A stretch of DNA of 64,000 nucleotides, from NCBI RefSeq assembly GCF_900095885.1, contig NZ_LT615367.1, forward strand, positions 3,596,001 through 3,660,000, written 5' to 3'. A program made the translations under genes and the position numbers. The stretch comes from Dickeya aquatica. Its GTDB lineage: Bacteria; Pseudomonadota; Gammaproteobacteria; Enterobacterales; Enterobacteriaceae. The notes under the pieces are model-generated. The model did not search any database. It was not told where the DNA came from and saw nothing but the letters and a program-made list of their open reading frames with translations. Positions 7,929 through 19,661 of this stretch are shown here, in pieces (the first letter of the stretch is position 1; each line of letters starts with the position of its first letter).

Positions 7929-10900
7929 CTAAAACTCGAACTGATAGAGCACATCGAGCGCCTGGCTCACGCCAGACACCGCTTCCAGGTATAGTTTCGG
8001 CATTAAACGGTAACGTAAGGTTAGCGTTGCCAGTGAATCAAACAGGCCAACCCCGTATTTGACCTGTAGGCCCGGTAGAACGTAGCCGCTGACGACAACC
8101 TGTGATTTATCGCCAACACCCTGTGTATCCAGAGCTAAATTGCTTACGCCAAAGGCCTCGCCGATTTTACCCACAACTTGACCACTTTGTGCAACCCCCA
8201 AACCAATCAGCGCTGATGTCATCATCGCACTGTCCGTCCCCGTGCTGTTCAACCCTTGCCCGCGTAACAGATACGATAACGCTTCTTGCTGCGACAATGT
8301 GGGCTCGGAGAAGACCTCCAGTTTCGGCGTGGCCGCCGGGCCGGTAATTCTGACGCCAACCGTGACACTATCGGCGGTGTTATCCGGGTTACGGATGGCT
8401 TCAATATTGAGCACCGGCTGAGTGGGTGGCCCGGCAAACAGCAGTTGGCCTTTGCGCACCTGTAAATCTTGCCCATAGGCTTTAAAACGTCCTTCAGGCA
8501 TAACAATTTGCCCATTCAGGCCAAGCCCCTGAGTATCCTGCGTGACGTTCAGGTCGCCTCGTAACCGCGCCCGCAGGCCATACGCATCCAGCCAGACATC
8601 CTCTCCCACCCGCACAATCAGATTGCTGACAATCGGGATTGATGCCCCCGCCGTTGTGGCAGGCCGATGTTGTGCATCCAGCATCACCTCATCATCCGAT
8701 ACCGCCACGGTGCTCTGCGGCATCTCATGCACCACGATGCGTGCCCAGGGGATAGTCACGGTTCCATTGAGCGCCAATAACTGTGGGGAGGCGTCAAACA
8801 CAATGTCTGGAGACACATCCAGTCTTGCCATCGGCGGCACCGTCACGCGCATCCGCTCCCCCTTCACCGCCAGACGCGCCCGCCACGCCTGCGGCTGCGA
8901 CCAGTCGGCATTGCCCGCCAGATTGATTTGCCCCTGTGCGCTCGCCAGTACACCTTGCAGTGAAGAGGACATGCCGTTGAAGATAAACGTCAGTTGTCCC
9001 TGGTTTAAATCGACCGGAATGACATTGCTCTGCGCTGACAGCCCCGTCAGCGCCAGTTGGCCAAATACCTGCGGATGCGCCACACTGCCACCAAAGCGCA
9101 GGTCAGCATTCATCATGCCATTGGCATTTTCATTCTGGCGCAGCATCGGTTTTAGCAACGCCAGCGACACGTCGTTAATCGACAGGGTGCCGCCAAGCGC
9201 CCGCCGTTGCTGTGGGTCGGTTATCTGAATATCGCCCCGGATACGGCCATTCCCTTCAATGCCCGCCAGCCATGCCAGCCGCGCCTGCCCACGTTGCAAC
9301 GCGGCATCCAGCGTCAGGGTGTTGAATGTTACCGGCAGCGCTGCGCCACCTTGTAGCGCCTGACGCACACTCACGCCGCTGCCATTAAGCTTCAACCGGG
9401 CATCCGGCAGGCCGTCGCCGGGCTGCCAGCTCACCTGTGCGTTGCCGGTAATGTTGCCGCTCACCGCCGTCTGTGGGCTGATAAACGGCTTGAGTATCGA
9501 CAGGTTAAAGCGGTTAAGCGCCAACGTGGCCTTGCCGCTGGCTCCGGCTGCTATCGGCTGCGGCACACACAGTTCAGCCTCAGGATGACGCCAGCAATGC
9601 GCCCCCAGCGTCAACACCTGAGTGGTCGCCTGATAGGCCAGTGCCAGAGAAGGCACCAGCCGCCACTCACCAACCGGCGTATTAAAACGGGTATCGGTGA
9701 GCTCGCCTTGCCAGCGTTGTCTGGCCCGGTCAACATGGCCGTTCAATAACCACTGCCCGCTCAATGGCTCACCTTTTATCATCACCCGTAGCTGATGCTG
9801 ATTCTCATCTCCCGTGGCCCGCAGGCTCACAGAGGCCAGCCGCCATTCATCCTGCGTCAGTTGCTGCACCTGCAAGGCCAGCGAACCACGTACCTGCTGG
9901 CCTGTCTGTACATCGCCAGTAAGCGTTAGCTGCCCAATGCGCAGTTGCTGCCAGCGTAAACCGCTGGCATCCAGGCTGGTTTGCAAATGGGGTTGCTCGC
10001 GCGAGCCTGAAATACGCACGTTACCGGTTATCTTCCCGGCAAGCTCTGGCAGCAGGCCATTGAGTGACGGGGCATTGAGCTGCCCATCCAGCTGCCACTG
10101 TTCGCCCACACGGCCTTGTAGCGAGAGTTGATTGCGCCCTAGAGCCACCACAACGCCCGGTATCGACCACTGGCCACTGTCATCTCCGCTAAGAGTCCCT
10201 TTCACCGCCACCCGGTTCTGCCGCACCTGTCCATCCAGATTTAACTGCGGGATATCCAGTTGCCAGTGGGTGGCCGACAGGCTACCGCGTGTACTCAATG
10301 AACCGTCCAGCCGTACTGGCCATTGCGGCCATTGTTGCGCGCTGTTAATACCGCTAAGCGCCAATTCGGTACGCCAGTGCAGCGCATCAGGCCAGGCCAG
10401 TTCTCCGCTGATGTTTGCCGTGCCTTGCAGCGCCGCCAGTTGCAGTTGCCTGAAGGTAAATTGTTGTTCGCTGCCGTTGCCATCTAGCGTCAGCGTTGCC
10501 GGGGGCAATGCTTGTCCGGCGATGTCGGTGCGTAACGAGAGCGCATAGTCGGTCGCCCGGCCACCCAACGTGAGTTGCAGTTGTTTGAACTGATATAACG
10601 CCTCACCGGTGAGCGGCCAGCGCAACTGTGGGCTACTCAGGTTGATAGCCAATGGCAACCCGGCCTCGGCCAGTGAGGTTTCAATGCTCAGTTGCGCTGA
10701 CTGCGGGCCGGATAAATTCATCATGACCTGCAATTGCTGACGCAGGCTGCCTGCGGCCGTCAGCCGAATCCGTTCACCGCTGAGTACCTCATCACTGACG
10801 ATGACATTGGCCGTTAACGTGAGCGGCCAGTCATCGGTAAAGCTCATCTCGCCCTGCGCAGAGAGTGTGCCTTGTGGCAACACCACCCTTAATTGCTGTA

Positions 10901-11678
10901 ATACCAGCGCCTGTTTTCGCGTCTGAGCCTGTAGCTGAACGTTCGATATCCGCAGCGGTTGTTCGCCCTGAATTCGCCAGTCTTCACCGCGAAAATCATC
11001 AATGGTGAGATCCAAAGGCAGTGAAAACGCAGGCATGGCCGGTAGCAACGGAGTGGCAAACAGGGCGCGTAACCGCTCGCCCAAGGCAACGGCCGCCTCA
11101 GCAGGGGGACGCGCAGGCGCAGACGATGCGGGCGGCACAGTGAGCTCAAGCCCGGTCAATTGCGTGGGCAGTAACGTCAATGCTCTCCCCTGCCAGTTCA
11201 CCCCGGTTTGCAGCGTGCCAAGGGTGATTGCGGTGCCATCAATCACTATCTGGCTGTCGCTCAGGCGAAGATGGCGCAGTGCTATCGCAACCGGTGCACG
11301 GCCGTCACTCTCGGTTGGCGAGGAGGCGGCTTCGGCAGCCGCAGGCGTCTGTTGGCTGCTGTCCACCCGCACACGCAGGCGTTGTAATGACACCTCATCC
11401 AGACACACCTGGCTGTGCCACAGACAGGACGGTTGCACTGCCAGATGCAGCGCCTGCACCTCTACGCTGACGCCGGTTGTCTGATAACGGATGTCTTGTA
11501 ACGTCAGCGCAGTTAAGTCCCCCTCTACCTGTTCAATGGTTAACCCCGGCACCCAGCGTGTGGCCGTCGTGAGCAGCAGATGCAGCCCCGTCGCCGTGCT
11601 TATCAGCCACGCCAGCAAGAGCAACACCGTCAGTAATAACAGCGTCAGGCCAATACCGGCTTGTTTTATTTTGCTCAT
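7929..11678 (-). CDS. tamB: Translocation and assembly module subunit TamB
   Basis: A 1249-residue inner-membrane-anchored AsmA-like protein that bridges the periplasm to TamA and is implicated in autotransporter assembly and anterograde phospholipid transport. One N-terminal transmembrane helix (about residues 8-28) is followed by a long repetitive beta-rich region forming the hydrophobic groove. The DUF490/TamB domain occupies roughly the last 350 residues, ending in [23 protein letters not shown] outer-membrane-associated strands. Length is close to E. coli TamB (1259). Its ATG overlaps the TGA of tamA. Several long open frames on the opposite strand are codon-bias shadows. Confidence 0.97.
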   Translation of the reverse strand: MSKIKQAGIGLTLLLLTVLLLLAWLISTATGLHLLLTTATRWVPGLTIEQVEGDLTALTLQDIRYQTTGVSVEVQALHLAVQPSCLWHSQVCLDEVSLQRLRVRVDSSQQTPAAAEAASSPTESDGRAPVAIALRHLRLSDSQIVIDGTAITLGTLQTGVNWQGRALTLLPTQLTGLELTVPPASSAPARPPAEAAVALGERLRALFATPLLPAMPAFSLPLDLTIDDFRGEDWRIQGEQPLRISNVQLQAQTRKQALVLQQLRVVLPQGTLSAQGEMSFTDDWPLTLTANVIVSDEVLSGERIRLTAAGSLRQQLQVMMNLSGPQSAQLSIETSLAEAGLPLAINLSSPQLRWPLTGEALYQFKQLQLTLGGRATDYALSLRTDIAGQALPPATLTLDGNGSEQQFTFRQLQLAALQGTANISGELAWPDALHWRTELALSGINSAQQWPQWPVRLDGSLSTRGSLSATHWQLDIPQLNLDGQVRQNRVAVKGTLSGDDSGQWSIPGVVVALGRNQLSLQGRVGEQWQLDGQLNAPSLNGLLPELAGKITGNVRISGSREQPHLQTSLDASGLRWQQLRIGQLTLTGDVQTGQQVRGSLALQVQQLTQDEWRLASVSLRATGDENQHQLRVMIKGEPLSGQWLLNGHVDRARQRWQGELTDTRFNTPVGEWRLVPSLALAYQATTQVLTLGAHCWRHPEAELCVPQPIAAGASGKATLALNRFNLSILKPFISPQTAVSGNITGNAQVSWQPGDGLPDARLKLNGSGVSVRQALQGGAALPVTFNTLTLDAALQRGQARLAWLAGIEGNGRIRGDIQITDPQQRRALGGTLSINDVSLALLKPMLRQNENANGMMNADLRFGGSVAHPQVFGQLALTGLSAQSNVIPVDLNQGQLTFIFNGMSSSLQGVLASAQGQINLAGNADWSQPQAWRARLAVKGERMRVTVPPMARLDVSPDIVFDASPQLLALNGTVTIPWARIVVHEMPQSTVAVSDDEVMLDAQHRPATTAGASIPIVSNLIVRVGEDVWLDAYGLRARLRGDLNVTQDTQGLGLNGQIVMPEGRFKAYGQDLQVRKGQLLFAGPPTQPVLNIEAIRNPDNTADSVTVGVRITGPAATPKLEVFSEPTLSQQEALSYLLRGQGLNSTGTDSAMMTSALIGLGVAQSGQVVGKIGEAFGVSNLALDTQGVGDKSQVVVSGYVLPGLQVKYGVGLFDSLATLTLRYRLMPKLYLEAVSGVSQALDVLYQFEF

Positions 11679-13432
11679 AGCTCCGGCCCCAGCCCGATAT
11701 AAAATTGCACGCCGTGTCTGTCGCTATCGCCAACAGGCCGGGCGATATCGAATTTTACCGGGCCAACCGGCGAGGCCCAGCGCACGCCGATACCCGCGCC
11801 TGTTTTAACATGGGTTTGCGTCAGATCATTAATGGCTTCACCGCTGTCAACAAAGACCGCGCCCCACCATTTGCCGCTCAGGTTGTACTGATATTCGAGC
11901 GATCCGGTGGCAAGCTTCGTCGCCCCGGTCAGTTTGCCGTCACTGTCACGCGGGGAGATGGATTTGTATTTATAGCCGCGAATGCTGCGATCGCCCCCGG
12001 CAAAAAAGCGCAATGACGGCGGCACGCGGGAGAAACGGCTGGTTTCAATCCAGCCCAGATTGGCACGCGCCACAACGCGGTGTTTTTCCGCCACGGTACG
12101 CACCCAGGCGTGTTGCGCCTGAAATACCGCAAAATCGATATCCGAGCCCCACAGCGTATTCGATACATCGACCGAATAACGCTGGGTATCGCCCCACTCC
12201 GGCATCAACCCGCCACGCTGGCGGGTACGGTTGAGGCTCACACCGGGATAAAGCAGCATCGTGGTATGGGTGACATTGGCCTGAGTAAAGTGATCCAACG
12301 TCCAGCGCAGCTTCAGCGCCCGCTGCCACCCACTGGAAAGCTCCCAGTAGCGGGCAAGATTTAAGGAGGTGGAATCGGATTGGGTGTCGTTGAGATCTTC
12401 ACGCTTGAATCCGCCCTGCACCAGATAGTAGTGCTCCAGCGGGTTTTTCAGCAGCGGGATCTTGTAACTCCAGTCGAGCTGTTGCTCCGGTGCCGACAGG
12501 CTCAGACTGCTGCTCAGGCTGTGGCCATAGCTGTTCACCCAAGGCTTGTTCCAGGTGGTTTTCAGGCGAGGCCCGACATCGGTCGCGTACCCCACACCGG
12601 TTTCGACACTGTTACGGGTTCGCGGCGTTAACACCGCATCCAACGCCAGCCGATGGCTCTGACGCCCGGCGGCCAAATCTGGCGCAACCACCACCGAATT
12701 AAACCAGCCAGTGGCAGACAAACGCCGGTTAAGCTCCCCCAGGCGCTCCGAAGAATAGGCGTCGCCCTCCTTAAATGGCACCAGATTTTGCAAATAGTCG
12801 GGGCGAATTTGGCTACCCTGAAACACCACGTTACCGAAATGGTAACGCTCACCGCTGTCGTAATCGATATCCCACCAGGCCTGCCGGGTGGACTGCATGA
12901 CGGTTAAACGGTGCTGATTGAAGCGGCCATCAAAATACCCTTTACGCATAGACAGCGTATTGAGTTCGGTTTTGAAATCCTCGTAATTGCCGTGGTTCAA
13001 CACGCCACCCACCACCGGACGATGCATTCTCAGCAGCCGCTGGTAGTCATCATCCTGCTGAGCCTGCCCACGTAACGCGATGCGGGCACCGGCTATTTTT
13101 ACCGGCTCGCCGGGGCTAACCGTGACTTTCAGCACCGGGCGACCACGCCCCTCTGCGGGAATAAACTCAAAATCGATGGACGGGTCATAGTAGCCCAGCG
13201 CGCGAAGCCCCTGACGAATCGACTCATCGACGCGGGCGCGAAAGCGGTTATCGGCGTTAACTTCATCCGGTGTGATGGTTGAGAGCCGGGCCCGCACATT
13301 TTTTTGCAGCTCGCCCTCAAGCCCCATGAGCTGTAAACGTACCGTTGCCGCCCCCACCGCGGGAGACAACAACAGCCATAGCAGTACAAACGACGCTCGC
13401 CAGTACACCTTGTGATGCCGTAACTCTCGCAT
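11675..13432 (-). CDS. tamA: Translocation and assembly module subunit TamA
   Basis: Omp85-family outer-membrane protein. With the ATG at 13430-13432 it is 585 residues (E. coli 577) and begins with a normal signal peptide ending at about AVGA-A. Three POTRA domains follow ([17 protein letters not shown] begins the first), then a 16-strand beta-barrel with the [13 protein letters not shown] lid-loop motif, ending in the barrel strand FYIGLGPEL. An alternative GTG at 13496-13498 has a better ribosome site (AGGAAG) and would add 22 residues before the signal peptide, so the start is uncertain. TamA partners TamB, the next gene. The shared 5' region with msrA carries a tandem-repeat array. Confidence 0.95.
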   Translation of the reverse strand: MRELRHHKVYWRASFVLLWLLLSPAVGAATVRLQLMGLEGELQKNVRARLSTITPDEVNADNRFRARVDESIRQGLRALGYYDPSIDFEFIPAEGRGRPVLKVTVSPGEPVKIAGARIALRGQAQQDDDYQRLLRMHRPVVGGVLNHGNYEDFKTELNTLSMRKGYFDGRFNQHRLTVMQSTRQAWWDIDYDSGERYHFGNVVFQGSQIRPDYLQNLVPFKEGDAYSSERLGELNRRLSATGWFNSVVVAPDLAAGRQSHRLALDAVLTPRTRNSVETGVGYATDVGPRLKTTWNKPWVNSYGHSLSSSLSLSAPEQQLDWSYKIPLLKNPLEHYYLVQGGFKREDLNDTQSDSTSLNLARYWELSSGWQRALKLRWTLDHFTQANVTHTTMLLYPGVSLNRTRQRGGLMPEWGDTQRYSVDVSNTLWGSDIDFAVFQAQHAWVRTVAEKHRVVARANLGWIETSRFSRVPPSLRFFAGGDRSIRGYKYKSISPRDSDGKLTGATKLATGSLEYQYNLSGKWWGAVFVDSGEAINDLTQTHVKTGAGIGVRWASPVGPVKFDIARPVGDSDRHGVQFYIGLGPEL

Positions 13433-13629
13433 CAGGTGATACGTGCCGTGAGATACGTTGCCAAAGACGTGGTTTTTTATTCTGATGAAAACGCTCACTT
13501 AACTTCCTGGTAGTGTCAGCAGAATTGACGTGATTTCGTGTCAACAACAGACAAGTCTCTCTGTTACTTTGTTAACTATAGATAGCCATCCTCATACAGA
13601 CAACGCCGTCGCTGCCATACACCGGTCAT

Positions 13630-13713
13630 ATTGCCGTGTTATTGCACTCTATAGCCGTGCTCTTGCACTATGTTGCCGTGTTATTGCACCATGCTGCTGT
13701 GCTATTGCACCAC
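13630..13713. repeat. Four in-phase 21-bp tandem repeats with internal dyads
   Basis: Four 21-bp units at 13630-13650, 13651-13671, 13672-13692 and 13693-13713 share the core GCCGTG-T-ATTGCAC with substitutions. Units 2 and 4 contain a perfect dyad GTGC-N4-GCAC; units 1 and 3 have one mismatch (GTGT-N4-GCAC). The 21-bp period is two helical turns, so all dyads face the same side. They lie between divergent tamA and msrA. I infer an operator array for an unidentified dimeric regulator. Confidence 0.75.
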
Positions 13714-13782
13714 AAAGACCGTTCACATTAACTCGGTTATGCTCTGAAAACGTCAGTTCAGGGTGAAATTCAGGAGCCAAAC

Positions 13783-14430
13783 GTGATAACCAATGTCGAT
13801 AAAACACAGCAGATAAGCCAGGCCGATGCCCTACCCGGCCGTACCACACCGATGCCGGTCGCACGGCTACACGCGGTCAGTCAACATTCAATGACCCATG
13901 TCCCCCAGCATATGGACGTTGCTTTCTTTGCCATGGGCTGTTTTTGGGGGGTGGAGCGTTTGTTCTGGCAACAGCCCGGCATCTATAGCACTGCCAGCGG
14001 ATACTGCGGAGGTTATACGCCAAACCCCACCTATCGAGAGGTATGCAGCGGTAAAACCGGCCATGCCGAAGCCGTGCGGGTGGTATTTGACCCTGCGGTT
14101 ATCGGCTATTCACAGCTGTTACAGCTCTTCTGGGAGCACCATGACCCGGCGCAGGGGATGCGTCAGGGCAATGATATCGGCACCCAATATCGTTCAGCGA
14201 TTTATGTCGTCGATGCGCAGCAAGACGCCGCGGCCAAAGAGAGTTACCAGCGCTTTCAGCAAGCGATGCGTGCAGCCGGTGATGCACGGGCCATTACCAC
14301 CGAAATCGCCCCGGCCGGGCCGTTTTACTACGCCGAAGATGAACACCAGCAATACCTGCATAAGAACCCACATGGCTACTGTGGTCTTGGTGGAATTGGT
14401 GTTTGCCTGCCACCACAGGGGGAATTCTGA
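13783..14430 (+). CDS. msrA: Peptide methionine-(S)-sulfoxide reductase MsrA
   Basis: A 215-residue cytoplasmic repair enzyme that reduces methionine-S-sulfoxide in proteins using thioredoxin. The GTG start at 13783 follows AGGAG with 6-base spacing. The catalytic [10 protein letters not shown] motif holds the nucleophilic cysteine at about residue 53, and the resolving cysteines lie in the C-terminal [10 protein letters not shown] segment. Length equals the E. coli enzyme class (212), with the same extended N-terminus. It is divergent from tamA as in E. coli. An intrinsic terminator follows at 14497. Confidence 0.97.
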   Translation: MITNVDKTQQISQADALPGRTTPMPVARLHAVSQHSMTHVPQHMDVAFFAMGCFWGVERLFWQQPGIYSTASGYCGGYTPNPTYREVCSGKTGHAEAVRVVFDPAVIGYSQLLQLFWEHHDPAQGMRQGNDIGTQYRSAIYVVDAQQDAAAKESYQRFQQAMRAAGDARAITTEIAPAGPFYYAEDEHQQYLHKNPHGYCGLGGIGVCLPPQGEF

Positions 14431-14496
14431 CGGGCATTTAACCGTGCGGGTTTACCGTGTCTATTATCTAATGCCTGTTATACTGGAGTGCGCGAC

Positions 14497-14520
14497 GGGC
14501 CGTATAACGGCCCTTTTTTT
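14497..14520 (+). terminator. Terminator of msrA
   Basis: GGGCCGT (14497-14503) pairs with ACGGCCC (14507-14513), followed by seven T residues: a textbook intrinsic terminator 66 bp beyond the msrA stop. Confidence 0.9.
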
Positions 14521-14626
14521 GTGTGCAGCACTGCTGCTCGCAGGGGAAGCCCCGTCGCTGCATCATGCACGCTAATGTTATTTCCTTTCAGAGGTTCGCG
14601 GTCCGTGACGACTGTGCGAAAAAATT

Positions 14627-15949
14627 ATGCTAAACAGTCTGTTAATTATTTTATGCCTTATCGCCATCAGTGCGTTCTTCTCCTTATCTGAAATTTCGCT
14701 GGCCGCATCACGCAAGATAAAACTCAAGCTGATGGCCGATGAGGGTGACCTGAATGCTGCGCTGGTGTTGAAATTTCAGGAAACCCCCGGCATTTTCTTC
14801 ACCGTTATCCAGATTGGCCTCAACGCGGTGGCCATTTTGGCCGGTATCATTGGTGATGCAGCTTTTTCTCCGTATTTCGAGGTGATGTTCTCCCGTTTTC
14901 TGCCCGAAGATATGCTGGCCAGAGCCAGTTTTGTCAGTTCTTTCGTGCTCGTGACCAGCCTGTTTATTCTGTTTGGCGACCTGACGCCCAAGCGCATGGG
15001 TATGATTGCTCCAGAAGCAATAGCCATTCGGATTATCAACCCCATGCGCTTCTGCCTGCTGGTGTTTCGCCCGCTGGTGTGGCTGTTCAATGGCATGGCA
15101 AACCTGATTTTCCGCCTGTTTAAGCTGCCAATGGTACGTAAAGATGACATCACCTCAGATGACATTTACGCCGTGGTGGAAGCCGGAGCACTGGCCGGTG
15201 TCTTGCGTAAGCAGGAGCATGAATTGATTGAAAACGTGTTTGAGCTCGAATCACGTACCGTGCCATCGTCCATGACATCGCGTGAAAGTGTGGTTTACTT
15301 TGATCTCAAGGAGAGTGAGAGCAGCATTAAGGAAAAAATCGCGCACCAGCCGCATTCCAAATTTCTGGTCTGCAATGGTACCATCGATCAGATTGTCGGT
15401 TATGTCGATTCCAAAGACTTGCTCAATCGGGTATTGGGCAACCAGAGCCTTGAGTTAACCAGCGGGGTGCAAATTCGCCCGGCGTTGATAGTGCCTGATA
15501 CCCTGACGCTTTCCGAAGCGCTGGAGAGCTTCAAAGCCGCAGGTGAAGACTTTGCGGTCATCCTAAACGAGTATGCATTGATAGTCGGGATAATCACGCT
15601 AAATGATGTGATGACCACGCTGATGGGTGACCTGGTCGGCCAGGGGCTGGAAGAGCAAATTGTGGCCCGTGATGAAAGCTCGTGGCTGATTGAAGGCGGC
15701 ACGCCAATCGACGATGTTATGCGCGCACTGGGTATCGATGCGTTTCCGCATTCCGATAATTACGAAACCATCGGCGGCTTTATGATGTATACGCTGCGCA
15801 AAATTCCTAAACGTACCGATTTTGTGCGCTATGCCGGATATAAGTTCGAAGTGGTGGATATCGACAGCTATAAAATAGACCAGTTACTGGTCACCCGGCT
15901 GGAAGAAAAAACGGCGACCAGCAACGAGCCTCATCCCGACACTCCCTAA
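14627..15949 (+). CDS. ytfL: YtfL/PaeA, CNNM-CBS family membrane exporter
   Basis: A 440-residue inner-membrane protein of the HlyC/CorC (CNNM) family. Residues ~1-190 form the DUF21 membrane domain with helices near 3-25, 60-80, 95-120 and 130-155. A CBS pair (about 210-340) and a C-terminal CorC/HlyC domain (about 350-430) follow. The Salmonella/E. coli orthologue, renamed PaeA, exports cadaverine and putrescine and supports survival in stationary phase. The leader between the msrA terminator and the start contains a small GGGG-AAG-CCCC hairpin near 14543-14554. I see no reason to call it a known riboswitch. Confidence 0.93.
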   Translation: MLNSLLIILCLIAISAFFSLSEISLAASRKIKLKLMADEGDLNAALVLKFQETPGIFFTVIQIGLNAVAILAGIIGDAAFSPYFEVMFSRFLPEDMLARASFVSSFVLVTSLFILFGDLTPKRMGMIAPEAIAIRIINPMRFCLLVFRPLVWLFNGMANLIFRLFKLPMVRKDDITSDDIYAVVEAGALAGVLRKQEHELIENVFELESRTVPSSMTSRESVVYFDLKESESSIKEKIAHQPHSKFLVCNGTIDQIVGYVDSKDLLNRVLGNQSLELTSGVQIRPALIVPDTLTLSEALESFKAAGEDFAVILNEYALIVGIITLNDVMTTLMGDLVGQGLEEQIVARDESSWLIEGGTPIDDVMRALGIDAFPHSDNYETIGGFMMYTLRKIPKRTDFVRYAGYKFEVVDIDSYKIDQLLVTRLEEKTATSNEPHPDTP

Positions 15950-15961
15950 CCCGCCATAAAT

Positions 15962-15989
15962 CATAACGGCCCGCAAGCGGGCCGTTATG
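15962..15989. terminator. Hairpin between ytfL and ytfK
   Basis: A 13-base arm CATAACGGCCCGC (15962-15974) pairs with GCGGGCCGTTATG (15977-15989). It lies in the 66-bp gap between convergent genes. There is no T-run, so it may act as a bidirectional 3'-end structure rather than a classical terminator. Confidence 0.65.
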
Positions 15990-16015
15990 GGGATACAGGC
16001 AACCGATTGAGCGCC

Positions 16016-16222
16016 TCAGCCCCAGTCTGCCTGTAATTTCAACACCTGACGGTTAATCTCGGACATCACCACCAGATGCTGTTTATCCTGCGTCTTCGGC
16101 AGCAGGATTCGCCCCTGATCGAACTCAAAAGCGCCAACCCCTTTAATATAGAGTCTGCCACGAAACAAAATCTTCACGTATTTGGCAACCTTCAGGGGAT
16201 TATAGCGTTCGAAGATCCTCAT
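16016..16222 (-). CDS. ytfK: YtfK (DUF1107), SpoT-stimulating stress protein
   Basis: A 68-residue protein nearly identical in layout to E. coli YtfK: it opens with [19 protein letters not shown] and carries the [14 protein letters not shown] strand pair. In E. coli YtfK binds SpoT and promotes (p)ppGpp accumulation during phosphate or fatty-acid starvation. The start at 16222 is supported by GGGAGGAGAG upstream. The AT-rich stretch at about 16330-16430 probably holds its promoter. Confidence 0.93.
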   Translation of the reverse strand: MRIFERYNPLKVAKYVKILFRGRLYIKGVGAFEFDQGRILLPKTQDKQHLVVMSEINRQVLKLQADWG

Positions 16223-16636
16223 CCTCTTTCTCTCCTCCCGTTATTTTCACCACATAGACCCGAAAGAAAAATCCTCTATCAGGTGTGTAGCGACTATCAG
16301 ATTAGTCCACCAAGCCGGGAATAGGTTCCCACATCAGCAGAGTTTTTTATGGTTTTTACACATTTTTACGGAATAGATTAATGCCACACAAATTAAATCA
16401 GTATAAATAACCAGCTTATTGTAATGACATGCATTCCCCCCGAGAACAGGGTGCTGCGGGCTTCTCTCTCAACGGCGGCTAATCTAGCGTGCAAATATGA
16501 CCAAAAAACGACAACCCAGCCTGACTGGCTGGAGCATCGCAAAGAAAGCCTTCGCAAGCAGAGCAAAAGAAAGGGTCAGGATGGCGGAGCGCATATCGGC
16601 TGGCGGCTGGGCACCAGCCGATATGCGGGGCAAGAC
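16223..16636. other. Intergenic region between ytfK and cysQ, with a long hairpin
   Basis: The 414-bp gap is AT-rich next to ytfK. Near cysQ it contains a perfect 13-bp inverted repeat, GCATATCGGCTGG at 16591-16603 with CCAGCCGATATGC at 16614-16626 and a 10-base loop, 11 bp beyond the cysQ stop. That hairpin probably ends or protects the cysQ message. A 64-codon plus-strand frame through it (16497-16691) runs into antisense cysQ and is not credible. Confidence 0.6.
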
Positions 16637-17377
16637 TCAGAATAACGACACGCGAAAGCCGGGGTTCAGGAAGGACTCACGCGGCAGATAAGACAGCGTA
16701 TTGCCTTGCCAGTCGTGCACCTGGGCTCCGGCAGCCAGCGCAACGGCATGACCCGCAGCGGTATCCCACACATTGGTCGGCCCAAAGCGCGGATAGAGCT
16801 GCGCGTTACCTTCCGCTACCAGACAAAATTTCAGTGACGAACCCACCGACACCGTTTGATGTTCACCTAACTGGCGCAGGTAATCCTCCAGCTCCTTATC
16901 CGAATGCGAGCGGCTCACTACCACCAGCGGTGGCCTGGCATCCCGTACCCGAATCGGCTGGCGCTGGCCGCGATCTTCTTTCCAGGCCTGCCCTTGCGCG
17001 GCGGCATATAACACCCCGGTCACAGGCACATACACCACGCCGAGTACCGGCTTGCCATCCTCAATCAACGCGATATTGACAGTGAACTCACCGTTGCGGC
17101 TCAGAAACTCCTTGGTGCCATCCAGCGGGTCAACCAGCCAGTAACGCTGCCAGTGCTGACGTTCAGCCCAGTCTTGCGGATCTTCTTCTGACAACATCGG
17201 CACATCAGGAAAATGCGCAGCCAGGCCGCGTGCGATTACCCGATGGGCAGCAAGGTCAGCGGCAGTCACGGGCGAAGCATCTTTTTTATGCTCCAGCTCC
17301 AGCGGCTGCTGACCGTTATAAACGTGCATAATGGCGTCACCGGCTTCACGCGCCAACTGACAGATCTGTTCTAACAT
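16637..17377 (-). CDS. cysQ: 3'(2'),5'-bisphosphate nucleotidase CysQ
   Basis: A 246-residue inositol-monophosphatase-fold enzyme that hydrolyses PAP (3'-phosphoadenosine 5'-phosphate) to AMP, removing the by-product of sulfate assimilation. Metal-binding motifs are [20 protein letters not shown] (DPxDGT) and the C-terminal [14 protein letters not shown] precedes two consecutive ATG codons; the second (17375-17377) gives the E. coli length and a better spacing. It is divergent from cpdB, which acts on related 2',3'- and 3'-nucleotides, as in E. coli. Confidence 0.96.
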   Translation of the reverse strand: MLEQICQLAREAGDAIMHVYNGQQPLELEHKKDASPVTAADLAAHRVIARGLAAHFPDVPMLSEEDPQDWAERQHWQRYWLVDPLDGTKEFLSRNGEFTVNIALIEDGKPVLGVVYVPVTGVLYAAAQGQAWKEDRGQRQPIRVRDARPPLVVVSRSHSDKELEDYLRQLGEHQTVSVGSSLKFCLVAEGNAQLYPRFGPTNVWDTAAGHAVALAAGAQVHDWQGNTLSYLPRESFLNPGFRVSLF

Positions 17378-17618
17378 CATTTCACCTCGGTTATACCTGC
17401 AAGCCCGATTTCAGCTGTTATACCGGGCTATACGTGTGTTTACTGATGGAATTTCATGCTGTATCTCACATTTTTTGCTGATATTTAACACCATATTCAT
17501 CAAAATCTGCGATACACATTCAGATTACGCTGCCGACATGTCCCACCGCTCTCAGAGAGGCATCGGCACGTTGAAGCGACACTTCGTTACAGAATACCTC
17601 GTCACAGGAGCGACTTTT

Positions 17619-19568
17619 ATGAAGCACAAGCTGGCGTTAAGCCTGCTGGCGATAGCCACCGCTAGCGCCGTTCAGGCAGCCACCGTTGATTTACGGGTGC
17701 TGGAAACCACTGACCTGCACAGTAACATGATGGACTATGACTACTATAAAGACAGTCCAACCGACAAATTCGGACTGGTTCGCACCGCCAGCCTGATTCA
17801 GGCCGCCCGCCAGCAGGTGATTAACAGTGTACTGGTCGATAACGGTGACATTATTCAGGGCAGCCCACTGGGTGATTATGTCGCCGCGAAGGGTTTACAG
17901 AAAGGGGAAATTCACCCGGTCTATCTGGCGATGAACACGCTGGATTATGCCGTCGGCAATATCGGCAACCATGAATTCAACTATGGGCTGGATTATCTGC
18001 ATAACGCACTGGCTGGAGCCCACTTCCCGTATATCAATGCCAACGTGCTGGATGTAAAAACCGGCAAACCGCTATTCAAACCCTATCTGATTGAAAACAA
18101 AACCGTCAAAGACCGGGATGGCAAGTCTCACACGCTGCGCATTGGCTATATCGGCTTTGTGCCGCCACAAATCATGGTGTGGGACAAAGCCAACCTGAGC
18201 GGTAAAGTCACCGTCACAGATATCACTGAAACGGCGAAAAAATGGGTGCCTGAGCTGCGAAAACAGGGCGCGGATGTGGTGATAGCCATCGCGCACTCGG
18301 GGCTTTCTGCCGAGCCTTATAAAGCGATGGCAGAAAACTCGGTGTATTACTTAAGCCAGGTTCCCGGTATTGACGCCATCATGTTCGGCCATGCTCACGC
18401 CGTTTTCCCCAGCAAAGATTTCGCCGCCATCAAAGGCGCTGATATTGCTCAGGGGACGCTTAACGGTATTGCGGCAGTGATGCCCGGCCAATGGGGCGAT
18501 CACCTTGGCGTGGTCGATCTGGTGGTGGATAACGCCAGCGGCTCGTGGCAAGTGACGCACGGCAGCGCGCAAGCCCGCCCTATCTACGACAAGGCACAAA
18601 AAACATCGCTGGCGGCAGAAGACGCGCAATTAACCCATGTATTGTCTGATGCGCATCAGAAAACCCGTGAGTTTGTCAGCAAACCGATCGGCCAGGCAAC
18701 GGATAACATGTACAGCTACCTGTCGTTGATTCAGGATGACCCGACGGTACAAATCGTCAACAACGCGCAGAAAGCCTACGTTGAACATTTCATTCAGGGC
18801 GACCCGGATTTGGCCAACCTGCCGGTGCTTTCAGCCGCCGCGCCGTTTAAAGCCGGTGGCCGTAAAAACGACCCGGCCAGCTATGTGGAAGTCGAAAAAG
18901 GCCAACTGACGTTTCGTCACGCCGCCGACCTCTATCTCTACCCGAATACGTTGGTGGTGGTGAAGGTGAAAGGCGAACAGGTGCAAGAGTGGCTGGAATG
19001 TTCTGCCGGGCAGTTCAACCAGATAGACCCGCACAAACGTGAAGCACAATCCCTGATCAACTGGGACGGCTTTCGTACCTATAACTTTGACGTGATTGAT
19101 GGCGTTAATTACCAAATTGATGTGACGCAACCAGCGCGTTATGACGGCGAATGCCAGTTAATTAACCGTGATGCACACCGCATTAAGGCGTTGACGTTTA
19201 ACGGTAAACCGATTGACCCCAACGCCACATTCCTGATTGCCACCAATAATTACCGCGCCTACGGCGAAAAATTTGCCGGCACCGGTGAAAAGCACATAGC
19301 ATTCGCCTCACCGGATGAAAACCGCTCTGTACTGGCGGCTTACATCAGTGCTGAGACGAAAAAGACCGGCGCGGTTAAACCGTCTGCGGATAACAACTGG
19401 CGGCTCGCGGCTATCACCAGCGACACCCCGCTGGACATCCGGGTAGAAACCTCGCCATCGCTCAAAGCGGCTGCGTTTATCAAAGAAAAAGCGCAATACC
19501 CACTCACGTTAGTGGGTAATGACGACATCGGTTTTGCCGTCTACCGACTGGATTTGCAGCAGCACTAA
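17619..19568 (+). CDS. cpdB: Periplasmic 2',3'-cyclic-nucleotide 2'-phosphodiesterase/3'-nucleotidase CpdB
   Basis: A 649-residue bifunctional periplasmic enzyme (E. coli 647) that converts 2',3'-cyclic nucleotides to nucleosides for salvage. The ATG at 17619 follows CACAGGAG and starts a clear signal peptide ([20 protein letters not shown]). The N-terminal metallophosphoesterase domain (about 25-360) has [31 protein letters not shown] and FGHAHAVFP, which supply the two-metal centre. The C-terminal 5'-nucleotidase domain (about 400-620) binds the base. The frame is open 61 codons upstream but without coding character or a ribosome site. Confidence 0.97.
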   Translation: MKHKLALSLLAIATASAVQAATVDLRVLETTDLHSNMMDYDYYKDSPTDKFGLVRTASLIQAARQQVINSVLVDNGDIIQGSPLGDYVAAKGLQKGEIHPVYLAMNTLDYAVGNIGNHEFNYGLDYLHNALAGAHFPYINANVLDVKTGKPLFKPYLIENKTVKDRDGKSHTLRIGYIGFVPPQIMVWDKANLSGKVTVTDITETAKKWVPELRKQGADVVIAIAHSGLSAEPYKAMAENSVYYLSQVPGIDAIMFGHAHAVFPSKDFAAIKGADIAQGTLNGIAAVMPGQWGDHLGVVDLVVDNASGSWQVTHGSAQARPIYDKAQKTSLAAEDAQLTHVLSDAHQKTREFVSKPIGQATDNMYSYLSLIQDDPTVQIVNNAQKAYVEHFIQGDPDLANLPVLSAAAPFKAGGRKNDPASYVEVEKGQLTFRHAADLYLYPNTLVVVKVKGEQVQEWLECSAGQFNQIDPHKREAQSLINWDGFRTYNFDVIDGVNYQIDVTQPARYDGECQLINRDAHRIKALTFNGKPIDPNATFLIATNNYRAYGEKFAGTGEKHIAFASPDENRSVLAAYISAETKKTGAVKPSADNNWRLAAITSDTPLDIRVETSPSLKAAAFIKEKAQYPLTLVGNDDIGFAVYRLDLQQH

Positions 19569-19575
19569 GTTCACC

Positions 19576-19602
19576 AAACCGCGCTTAACCGGCGCGGTTT
19601 TT
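19576..19602 (+). terminator. Terminator of cpdB
   Basis: AAACCGCGC (19576-19584) pairs with GCGCGGTTT (19592-19600), with two further T residues, directly after the cpdB stop. Confidence 0.85.
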
Positions 19603-19661
19603 CTCCTCTCTTCATAACAGACGTCACTCTTTTAATCCTTTCGGGGGATGGCTAATCTTTA

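Noticed and set aside
8542-9228. 228-codon plus-strand frame inside tamB, Ser/Cys/Arg-rich
   Set aside because: It is antisense to well-conserved tamB and its composition is that of a reverse-strand shadow of a GC-rich gene.
13433-13498. GTG start 22 codons upstream for TamA
   Set aside because: It has a better ribosome site but would place a long tail before a normal signal peptide; the internal ATG matches E. coli length. Kept as an open alternative.
14521-14626. Possible yybP-ykoY-type riboswitch in the ytfL leader
   Set aside because: A GGGG-AAG-CCCC hairpin and G-rich words are present, but the conserved three-way junction elements are not, so I could not support it.
16497-16691. 64-codon plus-strand frame between ytfK and cysQ
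   Set aside because: It runs through the cysQ 3' hairpin and into antisense cysQ, has no ribosome site and resembles no family.
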